Source of the DNA: Chaetomium olivaceum
Lineage: Eukaryota; Ascomycota; Sordariomycetes; Sordariales; Chaetomiaceae
NCBI GenBank assembly: GCA_039881045.1
Contig: JAYWVB010000075.1
Span: forward strand, 1 to 64,000
Direction of reading: 5' to 3'
DNA length: 64,000 nt
Shown here piece after piece: positions 47,009 through 58,800 of this stretch. The notes below the pieces were generated by a model. It saw only the letters and a program-made list of their open reading frames with translations, was not told the origin of the DNA and made no database searches. Each line of letters begins with the position of its first letter. Position 1 is the stretch's first letter. Position numbers and translations under genes: made by a program.

Positions 47009-47168
47009 CGCAATATCCCTCATCTTTTCCCGAGCAACCTTCTTCCAGTTTGCTAACATATCCCAGTGCGGCCTGCCGCTTGACGAAAGTTCCCTATGAT
47101 TGTTTTGCTGTGTGCTTGTTTCAGAAGGTATAGTACCACTTCCTTCTCGTATCCAATCCTCCCCTTTT

Positions 47169-47256
47169 TCCACCTGATGATTTCTCGCAAGAGGCTGTTT
47201 ATGAACAGCTGTTATGATTATACCCAATCACCTACATTGTTCTATTTCTGATGCCA
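47169..47256 (+). ncRNA. Box C/D snoRNA, U24/snR24-like, copy 3
   Basis: C box TGATGA at 47175-47180 and D box CTGA at 47248-47251. Guides identical to copies 1 and 2. Inside host intron 3. Confidence 0.85.
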
Positions 47257-47410
47257 CGCAAGATCCTCACTCTTTCCCGAGCAAGCTCTTTTCAGGATGC
47301 TAACGTATCCTAGGTGGCCTGCAGCTTAACGGAAGTTTCCGTCCGTAAGATCATCTTGCCGTGGGCTCGTTTGAAGGTATGGTACCGCTTTTCTCTCACA
47401 ACCAATCCTT

Positions 47411-47498
47411 TCCACCTGATGATTTCTCGCAAGAGGCTGTTTATGAACAGCTGTCATGATTATAACCAATCACCTACATTGTTCTATTTCTGAATTTC
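47411..47498 (+). ncRNA. Box C/D snoRNA, U24/snR24-like, copy 4
   Basis: C box TGATGA at 47417-47422 and D box CTGA at 47490-47493. Guides identical to the other copies; the C'-like box differs by one base (GTCATGATT). Inside host intron 4. Confidence 0.85.
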
Positions 47499-47653
47499 GG
47501 ACCCCGAACTTTTTCGTTCCCTTCTTAGTGTTTTTGGATTCAGCTGACATCTCTCAAGTGCGCCACTCCAATTCGATTTGGACGGAAAGCCGTCCTGCCC
47601 GTGGCTCCTCAAGAAAGTATAGGCTACTATTTCATTTACCCCGGCACACACTT

Positions 47654-47740
47654 TCCACATGATGATCTTTTCAAGAGGCTGTTTCTGAACAGCTGTAATG
47701 ATTACATCCAACCACCTACATTGTTCTATTTCTGAGTCGC
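47654..47740 (+). ncRNA. Box C/D snoRNA, U24/snR24-like, copy 5
   Basis: C box TGATGA at 47660-47665 and D box CTGA at 47732-47735. This most diverged copy keeps both guides and has a canonical D' box (CTGA at 47684-47687) where the others have ATGA. Inside host intron 5. Confidence 0.85.
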
Positions 47741-47900
47741 TTAAACCCAAACCGCTACACCCGTCGTTGCTCCTCGATCGTCTTCGGAATCGCTGACATG
47801 TTCTAGGTTTTGTCCCCGAACTGATGATATTTCTATGGTTACCGTATTGGTTAGGCTTGCGCTCCCCATTCCTTTTCTTTTCTTTTTTGTCCCCATGTCT

Positions 47901-48707
47901 GTTATCTCTTTTCACGCAGTATATATTTGGCCCTTGCTTCACCCACTTCTCTCCGTTCCATCCACCCCAAGCAAGAGGGTGAGGAGGGGTCGTCTCCACG
48001 ACGAGTAGTAAGATAGATTTACACGATGTCAGTCATATGTATAATGTCCCTCGTCCGCTCTCTCTGATTTGGCATGTCCTCTCCAACCCCCACCTTACCA
48101 AAACTTGCCAAAGCAGAACGGTGCTTCCTACTGAGAGGTACTGTAAAAGGCGCCTGGTTTCGAGATCGGAGTCCCACCCATTGTCTGATAGACTCCGCTC
48201 CGATCGATCTCCGTTTGCGTCATAGTCCCATCTACGAAAACGTTGGCTTATCTTACCACGTCATCAAAAAGTAAGGACAGTTGCCGCTTGATTCGAGGAT
48301 GAGATAGTCGTGCCCGGCTTGACGGAATAGGGCGCAACCGCATCGAAGTTGGTATTTCGATTTCGCTGTGGCCAGGGGTTCGTGTATCGACCCCCTGAAT
48401 GAGTCCGCATGAGAGTCAAAGCTACAGATCTGTACTTTTAAACAAGGTATCTATTTCTCCATTGCGCCGGCCAATCTCTCGGCGATATGTACTACTCATT
48501 CCCTTTGTAGCCAAAAACTCTCCAGAAAAGGAAGTGGCTCAGAGATGCCCCCTAAAAGACATCCAAACAATAGTTAAAAAAAAAACACCGACCCAGTGGG
48601 TAGTAGTGTGATTATACAGACAACCCCCACGCCGCCCCAAACCCGGAGTGCCCCTCCCTCCACCTCCTTTCCCATTTCCCGCATCGTAAGCTACCAGTAA
48701 TATCACA
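47901..48707. other. Intergenic, no gene seen
   Basis: About 800 bp between the end of the snoRNA host and the 3' end of the acyl-CoA dehydrogenase gene. No sixth snoRNA copy: an isolated TGATGA at 47822 has no guide or D box. Confidence 0.55.
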
Positions 48708-50495
48708 TTACAGCTTCATGCCCAGCATCTGGGCCACCTTCATGCTCTGCCTGATGCTCAGGTCAAGCATGATCTCCTCGCTGCCACCGGGAATGGCGTA
48801 GGCGCGAACGTCGCGGTACAGGCGCTCAACCTTGCCACCTTGGCCACCGCGCGAGTACGACAGGCCGCCAAAGATCTGTGAGGCCTCGCGAGCGCAGAAC
48901 TCAAAGGTCACGGTGGACTGGGCCTTGAGCGAGGCAATGGGCCCGCCGAGGCGCAGCATAGCCTCGGTCTCACCCATTTTCTGGCACTGGTAGATGATGT
49001 TCTCGAGCCAGTTGTAGCTGGCCTCGATCTGGCGGGCCATGTGTGCCAACTTGAGGCGGATGACGGGGTGGTCGATGAGCTTCTTGCCGAATGTCTTGCG
49101 CTTGCTGCCGTACTTTACCGACTCCTCGTAGCATACGCGCGAGAAGCGCAGGCACTGGATGATGATACCGATGCGCTCGTGGTTGAAGTTGGTCATGATA
49201 ACGCGGAAGCCCTGGTTCTCCTTGCCGATCAGGTTCTCGACGGGCACCTTGACGTCCTCGAAGGTGATGTAGGTGGTGCCGCTCGACCACACGCCCTGGC
49301 AGTCCATACGGCGCGTCGACACACCACCGAAGTCGCGCTCGATGAGCAGCAGCGACACGCCGTTCATACCGGGGCCGCCGGTGCGCACGGCCGTAGTGAA
49401 GTAGTCACACCAGATGCCGTTGGTGATCCACTTCTTTGCGCCGTTGACGATGTAGTGCTTGCCATCCTCGCTTAGCTTGGCCTCACAGGTCAGGTTAGCC
49501 ACGTCGCTGCCGGCGTCGGGCTCGGTGATGGCCAGGCAGATGCGCTTGTCGCCATTGAGAATGCCCGGCAGGATGCGATCGATGAGCGGCTTCTTGCCGA
49601 ACTTGACCAGGGGCGGGCAACCGATTCCAAAACCACCGATGACGTTCCACACAAAACCACCCGAGCCAGTGCGGCTGAGCTCGTCGGTGAGCAGCATCTC
49701 GTGGAAGAGATCCCATTTGTCGGCGGGCACTGACTTGATGGAGTTCTGGGTGTAATCCTTCTGGTAGTGGGTACCGAGCAACCCAGCTAGGTAGCCGCGG
49801 CGGCCCATCTCCTTGTACACCTCGGCCGGCACCTCCTTCTTCTCATCCCACTCGGTGACATTCGGCTCAATCTCCGTATCAATCCACTCCCGGATCTCGG
49901 CCCGAAGCGCAGCGTGTGTCTCGTTGAAGTAAGGCGAGTGGTGCTATCGGCGCAAAACTAGTTAGAATGGCCCTAACCCTCCATATTTGAAGTAACAATG
50001 ATACTTACGCCTTGGTACCAGCCGGGGTCGGAAAAGGGGATTTGCTCGCCAAAAGGCTCGAGAGCCTCGGCATCTTCTTCGGGAGCAGCAGTAGCAGCAG
50101 CAGCAGCCTTGGGCGCCTCTTTCTTAGGGGCGGGCGCGGGTGCGGGAGGAGCAGCGGGCTTCGGCTTGGTGTCTAGGGAGCCGATCTGCAACTGCTTTTG
50201 GTACTTCTTGAGGATGCCCTCGTTGTGGTACTTCCAAAACTGCTTAGACGCATCCTTGCCGGCAACTCTTTGTAGGATCTTCTTGCCGCCTGCGTGCCAC
50301 ATTTCCATTAGTAAACCGAGAGGTCAGGGTCATGAAAAAGGCAGGTAAGGTAATGCACTGAATCGCTACATAGCACATACCCGGGTGGTCATCTTGAAAC
50401 TTGGTGAGATCATAAACGTCGCCGTCGACAACGATCCACAGGGAATCCGACTTGTTGTTCGACGCAACGTCGCTCTGGGTGAACGTTTTGGACAT
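48708..50495 (-). CDS. Cytochrome b5-acyl-CoA dehydrogenase fusion
   Basis: Exons 50495-50381, 50289-50009 and 49943-48708 code 543 residues. Residues 1-80 are a cytochrome b5 domain (WIVVDGDVYDLTKFQDDHPG, with HPGG holding the first haem His and FWKYHNEGILKKY the second). An Ala/Pro/Lys linker of about 40 residues (AAPPAPAPAPKKEAPKAAAA) follows. The rest is an acyl-CoA dehydrogenase with the FAD/substrate motifs CLAITEPDAGSDVANLTC and WITNGIWCDYF, and a C-terminal RDVRAYAIPGGSEEIMLDL. FAD-dependent alpha,beta-dehydrogenation of an acyl-CoA is expected; the cytochrome b5 module may carry electrons to or from it. The protein ends GMKL, only weakly like a peroxisomal signal, and no mitochondrial presequence is evident, so location is uncertain. 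Confidence 0.9.
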
Positions 50496-51661
50496 GGCGG
50501 TAAATGTCACACTCTGTTGGTCGTTCGCAGGCTTCGGACGGAAAGGGAGGTGAAAGCTTAGGAGAATGAGCCTGGAAGCTAAGGTATAAATATAAAGGGT
50601 GGAATGGAATGGGAAAGAGTTTGGGGTTGTTGGAAGCAAACTGGAGAGGACAGAAAAGAAGGGCCCCTCTTCAATAAAGAGCCTGGATGTGTCTCGGAAG
50701 GGAAGGCTCAGGCGGGTGAGCATGCGACAACCGGATCCTTCGCAATCACATGCGAACCGGCGTCACTGTCCAAATCGCTAAATCTGGGGCACCCACGGCA
50801 CCCGCACACATGCATGCGCATCTGTCCCGGGACCCCCACCACCAATCCGTGGTAATATTCGGCCGCACATGGCAATCAACTCCGTGCTCCATTCTTGGTC
50901 CCGCCAACGTATGGGGAAGACTGTGGAGTCAGGCGAATCGAGCGGCGAAATCGAGGTAACCATTCCGTATGCAACCTGGAACACTGACTGTGCTTGGGGG
51001 ATTGGGGGGTTGGGGGGGCCTCGCAGTCTGACAGGTATTCTCGTTTGATACATTCATTCTATCCTACTTCATCATTTTGATCTTGCATTACATTCCAGTG
51101 ATGATTTGTCTGGAGTTGCAGAATTGTTAGGTCGAGAGGGACATTTTGGTGCGCATGCATGTGATAGACAGTGCGCGTCGCGGGCTGCCACCGCCATCTC
51201 CAATGGTCCTCGGCTGATGTCATGGCGTATCCGGCCAATGGTGGCAGGCCAGATTACCACTCCAGATGAGCCGAGGCAAATTCGTGAAACCTTGTCTCAG
51301 TTGGTTCGGCCAGCAAAGCTGTGGACACGCAATAGATTCACGCACAGAGTGCGCCAAAACTTGAAAAGCTTCACAAGCTTTACCGGGACAGGTGTTGTCT
51401 GTAAAGTGATGATCGTGCTGCAAATTCAGGGGCGGCAATTCGAACCCTCCATGCCAGTTGCACACTTCGCCAGTTCATATCGCCTTGACCGTAACACCAT
51501 CAACGCCGTGCCCAACCTACACATGTTCGTCTGTCTTCTGTAAAAGGGAAACTGAAGCAAGATGCACCTTCAAAGCAGATCGTTTGGGAAGAGGACGGAC
51601 CCCCCCCTCCCCCCCCCCAAAAAAATGTCGCTAAACGGAACGAACGTCAGCGTCCTCATCC
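50496..51661. other. Intergenic, no gene seen
   Basis: About 1.17 kb between FEN1 (3' side) and the acyl-CoA dehydrogenase start (both minus). A C/A homopolymer cluster lies at 51600-51626. No RNA gene recognised; an isolated B-box-like GTTCGAATT near 51440 (minus) lacks an A box. Confidence 0.55.
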
Positions 51662-53030
51662 TCAAGCAGTCCCGCGCGGCTTCGCCTTGGCCTTTGCCTT
51701 CTCCTTCTTTTCTTCCTTGATCTTCTTCTTCTTGGCCTCGTTCTGCTCCTCGAGCTTACGCTTGTGCGCTACGCGCTCGGCCTCCGTCTTGGGAACGGCT
51801 TTGAAGAAGCCCTCGATGCGCGACTGCTGCGAGCTCTTGAGGTTCTTCTCGAGGCGAGCGCCGGCTGACCGCACGCGGTCCTCCGAGAACCCCTTCTCCT
51901 GGACTAGGAACTGCACCAGCCCCTCCATGTCGGGCTTGTCCCACTTGAAATCGCATAGCGGGTCGTCGGCCTGGCGCACGTCGGGCGAGAAGAAGAGATC
52001 GCGCGCGTCCTCGAAAGGCCAGTCATCCGGCACCGTGTAACGGGACTTGGGGTCATTCTTCATGAACTCAACAACCTTCTCAAGGCTGCCGTGCTCGCGG
52101 ATCAATTTGAGCGCCGTGGACGGGCCGACTTTGGGGATCGGGTCGAGGTAGTCACAGCCGAGCAGAATGCAGAGGTCAACAAACTAGAACGTGGGTTGAG
52201 TAAGATAAGTATACTGGAGTCGTCGACTGGGAAAGATGATAAGGGGGGCCTACCTGTTTCCTCTCCATACCTAGGCCCTCTAGGACCTTCTCAACATGGA
52301 TCTCCTGGATGGGTTCTTTGCGCTGCTCACTGAAAGTGAGATGGCGCAGCAAGATTGGGGTGTTGAAGCAGAGGGTGTCCATGTCCTCGCTAGCGGCAGC
52401 GTAGACCTTGCCAGCACGCGCGAGCACAGCACATTGCGCCTCGGCCTCGGTCGGCGCGAGGATATAGGGGATGCCCATCAGTTTGAGCAGCCGTTGGCAC
52501 TCGGCATTGTGCTCCCTTGTGACGCGCACTGTCCTGCGCGAGAACTTCTCCACATCCTCAGCTGTTCCCGTCTCTTTTGCCTCCTCGAGTCCCTCGTTCG
52601 CCTCCTGTTTCCGCTGGAACCGTTTGGCCAGTTCGCCAGATTTGAGTTTCGGTGGGGCGCCATCGAAGACGTAGAGCGGCTTGATTCCGTTGTCGACCAT
52701 GCGAAGGGTGCGATAGAACATGCCCATCAAATGCGATGTTGTCTCGCCGCTATCGTTCATGAGTTGCTGGCCGTCGGAACGCACGGCGATGAGGAAGCTG
52801 TAAATGCTCATGGAACTAGGGACAGGTTACAAGTTAGACGGATGGTATGCTTCGTGACTTTGAAGTGGAATCGTACGCATCCTAGAATTTTGTTAGCTCA
52901 ATACATTTAACATGCGAGCGCTGAGGCTTACAATAGCGACCTTGCGGCCGAATTGATTCTTGATGTCGCCTTCCTTGATGGCATCTGGAGCTTCCTCCTT
53001 GATGATGGAGAAGAGTTGTTTAATACCCAT
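51662..53030 (-). CDS. FEN1: Flap endonuclease 1 (FEN1/RAD27)
   Basis: Five-part minus-strand gene: 53030-52932, a 5-nt microexon 52881-52877, 52815-52254 and 52183-51662; all phases agree, giving 395 residues. The N domain begins [20 protein letters not shown]. The microexon GATGC supplies Asp34 plus two bases of Ala35 (AI-DA-SMSIYSF). Further metal ligands lie in [26 protein letters not shown] and LLGCDYLDP. The PCNA-binding box [10 protein letters not shown] is near residue 345, followed by a Lys-rich tail. FEN1 cuts 5' flaps in Okazaki fragment maturation and long-patch repair. Stated here as four coding exons including the microexon. Confidence 0.93.
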
Positions 53031-53986
53031 CTTTATTGCTTCTCACGGTTGTAAAATTTATTGGGAAAGAATTGTTGATTAGTAGGTTGGGCGAGAAGAA
53101 TATCCATACAAAGATTGTCTGCTCGCCTGCTTTTTTCGTGATGTCACGAGAGTTTGGGGATTGAAAGCTCGACGCGACCCGCTGGGGCGTACGACGCGCC
53201 TTCCCGTGAAATGCAGTGGGGCCAATTTAAACCCCGGCCAGGCTAACGAGGCCACTCATTTTCCAGATGCATTCACAACGGCTTGGTTGCTGCATCAATA
53301 AGGTACCTATCAAATTTACCAAAATATGAACCAAATAAAGTACTTACCTCAGATATGAGAGTTGGTTAATCTCATAACTCGGTCATGTCCAGGCAGTGAA
53401 TGCGAAGCACGGGAAGCAGACAGCGGGAAATCCGTTTCAAGACCGGGGATTGACTCGTTCGAGGGCCATCTCAGACGGAAGGTTGGAAGTCGGAATCGCA
53501 CATTTGGTATAAATTAGGTATGCCAAGTAAGAAGATAGATACAGTGTAAGTATTTTAAATCAGTTATGTGCCAAAAACAATGAATCTTGCTGCTTCCTCG
53601 CCAAAGAGGAATGGCCCAATATCTATTAAGCCGTGATCCAAACATGGTATGCAGAAAGCAAGGGACGGCGACGGGTAAAATCAAATATATGCTTCAAAAT
53701 ATGGACTGGAAGTTCTGATGGGGAGGTGGATGGTTGTTCGCGCCGGTCCTGCCTGGGGACACCCCTTCCCCTCATCGCCCGGACCACTCGTCATGGTAGG
53801 TAGAAATGCCGGACGGGCATCGGCCTCGGTACAGCATGTCGGGTCTAAGCTGGGTCGAGAACTCGCAGGCATCGAACAGGCACGCATGCGGGCTCGGTTG
53901 CCGGCGTCCTGCGCCCCGAGTAGAAGTGGCGAACGGAATTCTCTTGTAGGTAAGGTAGCTTTGATGCTGTCCCACGAAGATATCGT
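53031..53986. other. Intergenic, FEN1 promoter side
   Basis: About 950 bp between the NOX stop and the FEN1 start (both minus). AT-richer around 53290-53340 and 53510-53580. No gene seen. Confidence 0.55.
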
Positions 53987-55849
53987 CTAGAAGTTCTCCT
54001 TGCCCCAGACAAAGTTAAACCTGAAATCATCTGTTAGCACGAGGGAGAATCACGACGCACACAGGCTGTTTGAACGTACCCTGGCTCGCTGTACTTGTTG
54101 CAGAAAATATGTAATGTGCTGCCCAACCCCTTGGGACCGCAGAAGAACACACCAGCCTCGGAAGGGGTGTGTAGTTTCCTGATGCCTCGGAAAATCATAT
54201 CCCAGTTGGGGCGGCCAAAGTTGGTCGGCGACCGCAAGCCGGTAATCGTATCCTTGTCCGCGTTGGCGTCGTTGATCATGATGTTCGTCGCATCGTCGAC
54301 CTTGATCTTGGCCGTCAGGTAGGTATGGATCTCGATGCGGTTGTCTACATCCTGCGCCTCGATGGCGAGGAGCAGGGAACGGAACCACTCGAACGACCCG
54401 AAGTCTCTGCAAATCCAGAAGAAGTACACCTTGCTGAGCCGCGTTTTCTTCTGCGGGTAGTTCATCCGGTACCAGATCGACTTGAGGATGGACGCAAAAG
54501 GCGTCACACCGATACCAGCACCGCACAAAACTGAGACCTCGTACTTGAAGACGTCCTCGGATGCCGAGCCAAACGGCCCGTCGATGTAGACACGCGGTAG
54601 CACCCGCCGTAGCGCGGGGTCCACTTCGTCGTTGTCCTGGTTGACGCCCACCACCTTGGATGAATCGCCCTTCTTCTTGTCGAATTCGCAGCCGAGTGTC
54701 TCGGCAACCGACCGGGTGAAGTCGCCCACGACACGCATGTGGATCGAGATGTAGTCTTCCTCCGGGGCGCTGGTCAAGGTAAAGGGGTGATATTGCCACA
54801 GCGACACCGCGGGGCAGCAGAAGAAGATGTACTGGCCAGCTCTTGTTTTGGTGTGCTCCTTCTTGATCTGGATCTCGCATACGTTACTCGGGTGCTGGAT
54901 CACCTTGGAGATATACGTCTTGTGCCTGCCGCGGATTTCGCGGGCGATACGCTCGGCAAGATAGGCGAAACCTCCGTACATCCAGTACTGCCAGAAGACG
55001 CCGATGGCCGAGGTGCCGATCGAGCTGCAAAAGGGCGCAAAGTCGGACTGGATCATGCAGAAGGCGCCGTGGATCGACCAAAAGAAGAAGAAGACGATGA
55101 ACATATGGTGGGTGTACCAGAACCGCTCGTAGTTTGCGCGCCGCGTCTTTTCGACCGAGGTGATAACCATGCCCGTCAAGGCAATGAGCATGACGTACCC
55201 CGTCCAGCCCGGCCCGGACACGAGATTGGCCAGCAAGAACCCGTAGAATCCGAGGTTATTCTTCGCTGCAATCTGGGCGAAGTTGTTCCAGTGGGCAATC
55301 GTGTGTACCCACGAGAAAAAGAAGATGGACCACGCCGTGGTGATATGGAATGTGATGTTCTTGTCGAACTGGATGATGCCGTTAAGCGGTGTCTGCCTCG
55401 CCAGCGAGATGAGGGTGCGGCAGACTGGGAACAGGATCAGCGCGACATCGACGTGGAGAACGAGCGCCGCGGCACGCGCAATCATGAATGTCGGCCCAAA
55501 AGTATCCCGCGCTATTTGTAAACTGTCCTTGAGCGCGTAATGGACGAAACTAAAGGCGAACACGGTCGCGTGGAGGATCATAAATACGAAAACAAAACTG
55601 CAACGAAGGTCAGCACCAGTTGGCCAAGATACGACGGTTCGAAACTCACATTCGGCGATAGCCCTCGTTCACCATCCATCGGTCAAACTTTTCCCGCGGC
55701 GTCAACTCCTTTTGCCTCTCCTGCGTCATCTCACCCGATAGCAACATTCGCGTGAGGGGCGTCCATCTTGACCTTTCCGACTGCTTTAGTGACCCCGCGC
55801 TGCTGCGATTGCCGCCGCCGTAGCCGTCGTATCCTCCGTAGTTCGCCAT
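53987..55849 (-). CDS. nox-2: Superoxide-generating NADPH oxidase, NoxB/NOX-2 type
   Basis: Exons 55849-55650, 55597-54080 and 54020-53987 code 583 residues. A 40-residue N-terminal extension before the first membrane span (SRWTPLTRMLLSGEMTQERQ, then TPREKFDRWMVNEGYRR) is characteristic of the NoxB branch. Six membrane segments follow, with the bis-haem histidines in FHITTAWSIFFFSWVHTIAHW and YTHHMFIVFFFFWSIHG. The C-terminus has the FAD motif YHPFTLTSAPEEDY, NADPH-binding GAGIGVTPF and the end SFVWGKENF-like FNFVWGKENF in a 34-nt last exon. Nox transfers electrons from NADPH across the membrane to oxygen; NoxB orthologues act with NoxR/Rac in ascospore germination and invasive structures. 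Assignment to B rather than A rests on the N-terminal extension and C-terminal sequence recalled from the family. Confidence 0.88.
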
Positions 55850-58800
55850 GTCGAGCGTCGTCCGCTTTACCGCCGCGATCCCCAGGCGCGCTTTTCCCCT
55901 TGCCCTCTAGCTCCCCCCCAAAAAATCCCTTTCGAGATTATGGTCTCTTATTCGTCACTGATCGCCTCAAGTCCTTTTTCCAGTGGGCAGCCGATGCCCG
56001 AGAACCCCTCCAACAATCCGGCAATTAAAAGTGTCGATTGAGAACTGAGACGTAGTGCGTGAAAGAATCGGAATCGGAATCAGAACCTGCTGAACCGGCA
56101 AGATAGGCCCATCTAAACGATAGTCGAGAAGAATATTCGTCGAGCAGCAATACTAAGGAGTGGATATGGAGCCTGCATTTGCCACGCGGGGCGAGGCGGT
56201 GATGGTCAGCAACCAAGCACCTGGGAAAGATGCGCAGCACCAACGAGGAAAAAAGGGGAGGGCGTGAAGGAGAGACCAGAAGGTCGGGGGCGGGGGCGGG
56301 TTTGGTTAAAGTGAAGAGCAAAGCGATCAAGCACCGGAAACATGAGGTGATTTGTGTAGATCATACCTGTCCACAATGCCTGGTCTCTTCCAGCGGCTGT
56401 CGTTTGCGCAAGAGGGAAGAATGGAAGAGGATAAAATCTGACCACTGCGCCGGAGCGAGACAGCGTGGAAACGAAGCACAGAAACGTGGTGCAAGAAGCG
56501 GACACGATTGGCAAATGATTCGAGAAAGGGGCACAGCGAACTGGCGCTGAGAGAGCGTCCTTGGGGCAAGAATCGCAAACGTGGAACCCTTCCAGGGGGG
56601 GATGTTGCGTCCTGTGTCTGATAATGTGGAGGAGAAGGGATGGGCAAGGAGCACGACAAGCAAGCAGTGAAACTCAGGACGCCAAGAAGGGGTAGGGATG
56701 CGGTGTTACGGGCAAACTTGAGCAAAATCGAACGAGATCCCACATCGTCGAAACGGGCGCTCTGCCGAGATGCGAGCCAAGAGAAGCCCTGGTAGCGGGA
56801 GACTGGGGCGCTGGGGGCTCTGCGGCAAAGGACCATCTCCGCCACTGCAAGAGGTCCCCGCCCCCAACTCTATCCGACCTTCGGGATAGGTATTAAAAAG
56901 GGAAACAGGGGTCTGCGCACATGGATGGATGGATCCCAACCGCGTGATGCCAACCCTCGCGCCGCAGAACCAGCTGGGCGCGTATAATCTGCCTTGCGTA
57001 ACCAGCGCGGCACCGGCAATCCGACAACAGATCTGGAAGACCCTTCTCATCAGCCACTTTCCGTCCGAAAATCCAGCGAAAATTGGGTGATTCTCCGGTC
57101 TCGGGAACGACGACGACCTGTTGGTTCGCCTTCTCGAAGGGCCAGGGTCGAGGTGACTGGATGCGGAACCACTGCGTATGGGAATGAATGATCAGACCGA
57201 TCTCCCGGTAAGACAGGGTATGGCGGGTGGGTAATGGCGCCATTTTCGAAGGGGAAAATCCAGCCTTGCTTCATGTTCTTCATTCGTGGGCGTGGTACCG
57301 GCGAAGCGCTGCGTTTTGGGCGGCGGCAGTCACAGTCTCACAGCGTCGCTGCCAAGACCGGGATTTGGCGACCCCACGATCGCCTGTTGAAGGACCGTGA
57401 TTGGCCAGAATGGGTCGCGGAGGGCGGTCGGTGTTGCGGTTGCTGTTTCGGCCGGGATCCTGACACACAATGCCCCAATGCCCAGCCAGGTGCTTTGTCA
57501 CTCTGGGCCTCGCGACTCGGCGATATTGTGCCACGGAGAATAGCGGACACAACCCATTGAAGACGTAGTTGCGGCCGTCAGGCGTCCCAGAAAAGCTTGA
57601 CGGTCTGAAGTGGGATATTGCTAACGCCTACCTCGCCACTGCCAGCTTCGACACGGGCGGCTTGGGCTGTCTGCACTGTGTGAGGTATGTCCATACAATG
57701 GGAACATGGCACCTCAGCTGCTCGGGTACCCGAAGCAGGGCGAAGACAACGTTTGATATTCCCCTTTCGAAGAACGCGCGTCTCTTGTGTCCATGTTATT
57801 ACATCCACACATCATGCGCAAACATAATACCCGTCCACGCAAGCAGTGAAATATTCCGTTCCCGGCCGCCTCATCCCTGGGCAGATCGCAGACCGCACGA
57901 TTGCCGGCGCAGGCCCAAGGCGCAGGCTGGCGTCGAAGCCCGGCCTCGGCCCCTTGAACCAACCCAGCCGAGAACCATTTCGTTCACAATCACCGACGGG
58001 ATTCTACACAGCAACCGGGCCGCAAACCGGGCCATCACATGACTAACTCGTCGGCCGTTACAATCCTCCATCTGGGAGGATTTCACAAGAGGAATCTTCT
58101 CGCTTCCTGCTCGGTCCCTGGGCGTACACAGCAAAAGCAGAGGCCGCTCCTCCCGGGGTTAGGTAACCTTTATCCCGCCCGCCTCCATTGCATTTAGATC
58201 TCGCAACACCAACCCCACAAAGTAAACCGCCCCGAAAAGCGAGCAAACCACCAACCAGCCAAGCCCCCCTACTATGTAAGCCGGGCCTCCAACCGGGTAT
58301 GTACCCAGCCACTTACCTACATATCCTTCCTTCTACGCCGCTTCGGTTGGATTGTAGGATGGTCGCTCGCACATTAGGTATCCACCCATGATGGTGACGG
58401 GTCCGGGGAGGCGATCAACAACGGGAGCTAGCACAAGTTGCCGATCGATGTAGCTTGTTGGGCGGGTGCTGTGCCTCATCTGATAAAACCCCCTCGCAGC
58501 TGCCGCCCGTGGAACGTGGACTCAACAGGCGACAGACCCGACGACAGGGAATATGTGCAGAATATATCTGGGGTAAGTGCTACTCTGACAGTGAGCCCCT
58601 TTCACGGCGATGGTCGAATTACCATATGCGATGTTGGTGTGATGCTTTAGAATATCTTGGCTGAGTTGATGGTGAAGAACGCGGACCGAGCAAGGTTAAA
58701 ACACAACATGTAAAGTACCAGAGCACTTTCAAAAACACAACAGCACTCATGAGCATGAGATGAGGTATTAGTGATTGGATTTCCCTCCGGCGCGGTTTAT

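Larger units (their letters stand above)
46463..47900 (+). ncRNA. Multi-intron snoRNA host transcript (apparently noncoding)
   Basis: Five introns can be read: 46611-46798, 46883-47066, 47128-47313, 47377-47558 and 47617-47806. Donors are GTACGT, GTATAG, GTATAG, GTATGG and GTATAG. Acceptors are preceded by GCTAAC or GCTGAC branch sites 10-14 nt upstream. The short exons between them (46799-46882, 47067-47127, 47314-47376, 47559-47616) resemble one another weakly, share no open frame and end in similar GAAG/AAA sequence. Each intron contains one box C/D snoRNA. The unit of exon plus intron plus snoRNA repeats every 242-267 bp, so it arose by tandem duplication. Whether the host starts independently or is the 3' untranslated region of nuo-21.3b is not resolved; ends are approximate. 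Confidence 0.72.

Noticed and set aside
47815..47835. Sixth snoRNA copy starting at TGATGATATTTC
   Set aside because: No guide sequences and no D box at the expected distance.
51430..51450. tRNA B box on the minus strand (GGGTTCGAATTG)
   Set aside because: No A box at suitable distance and no cloverleaf.
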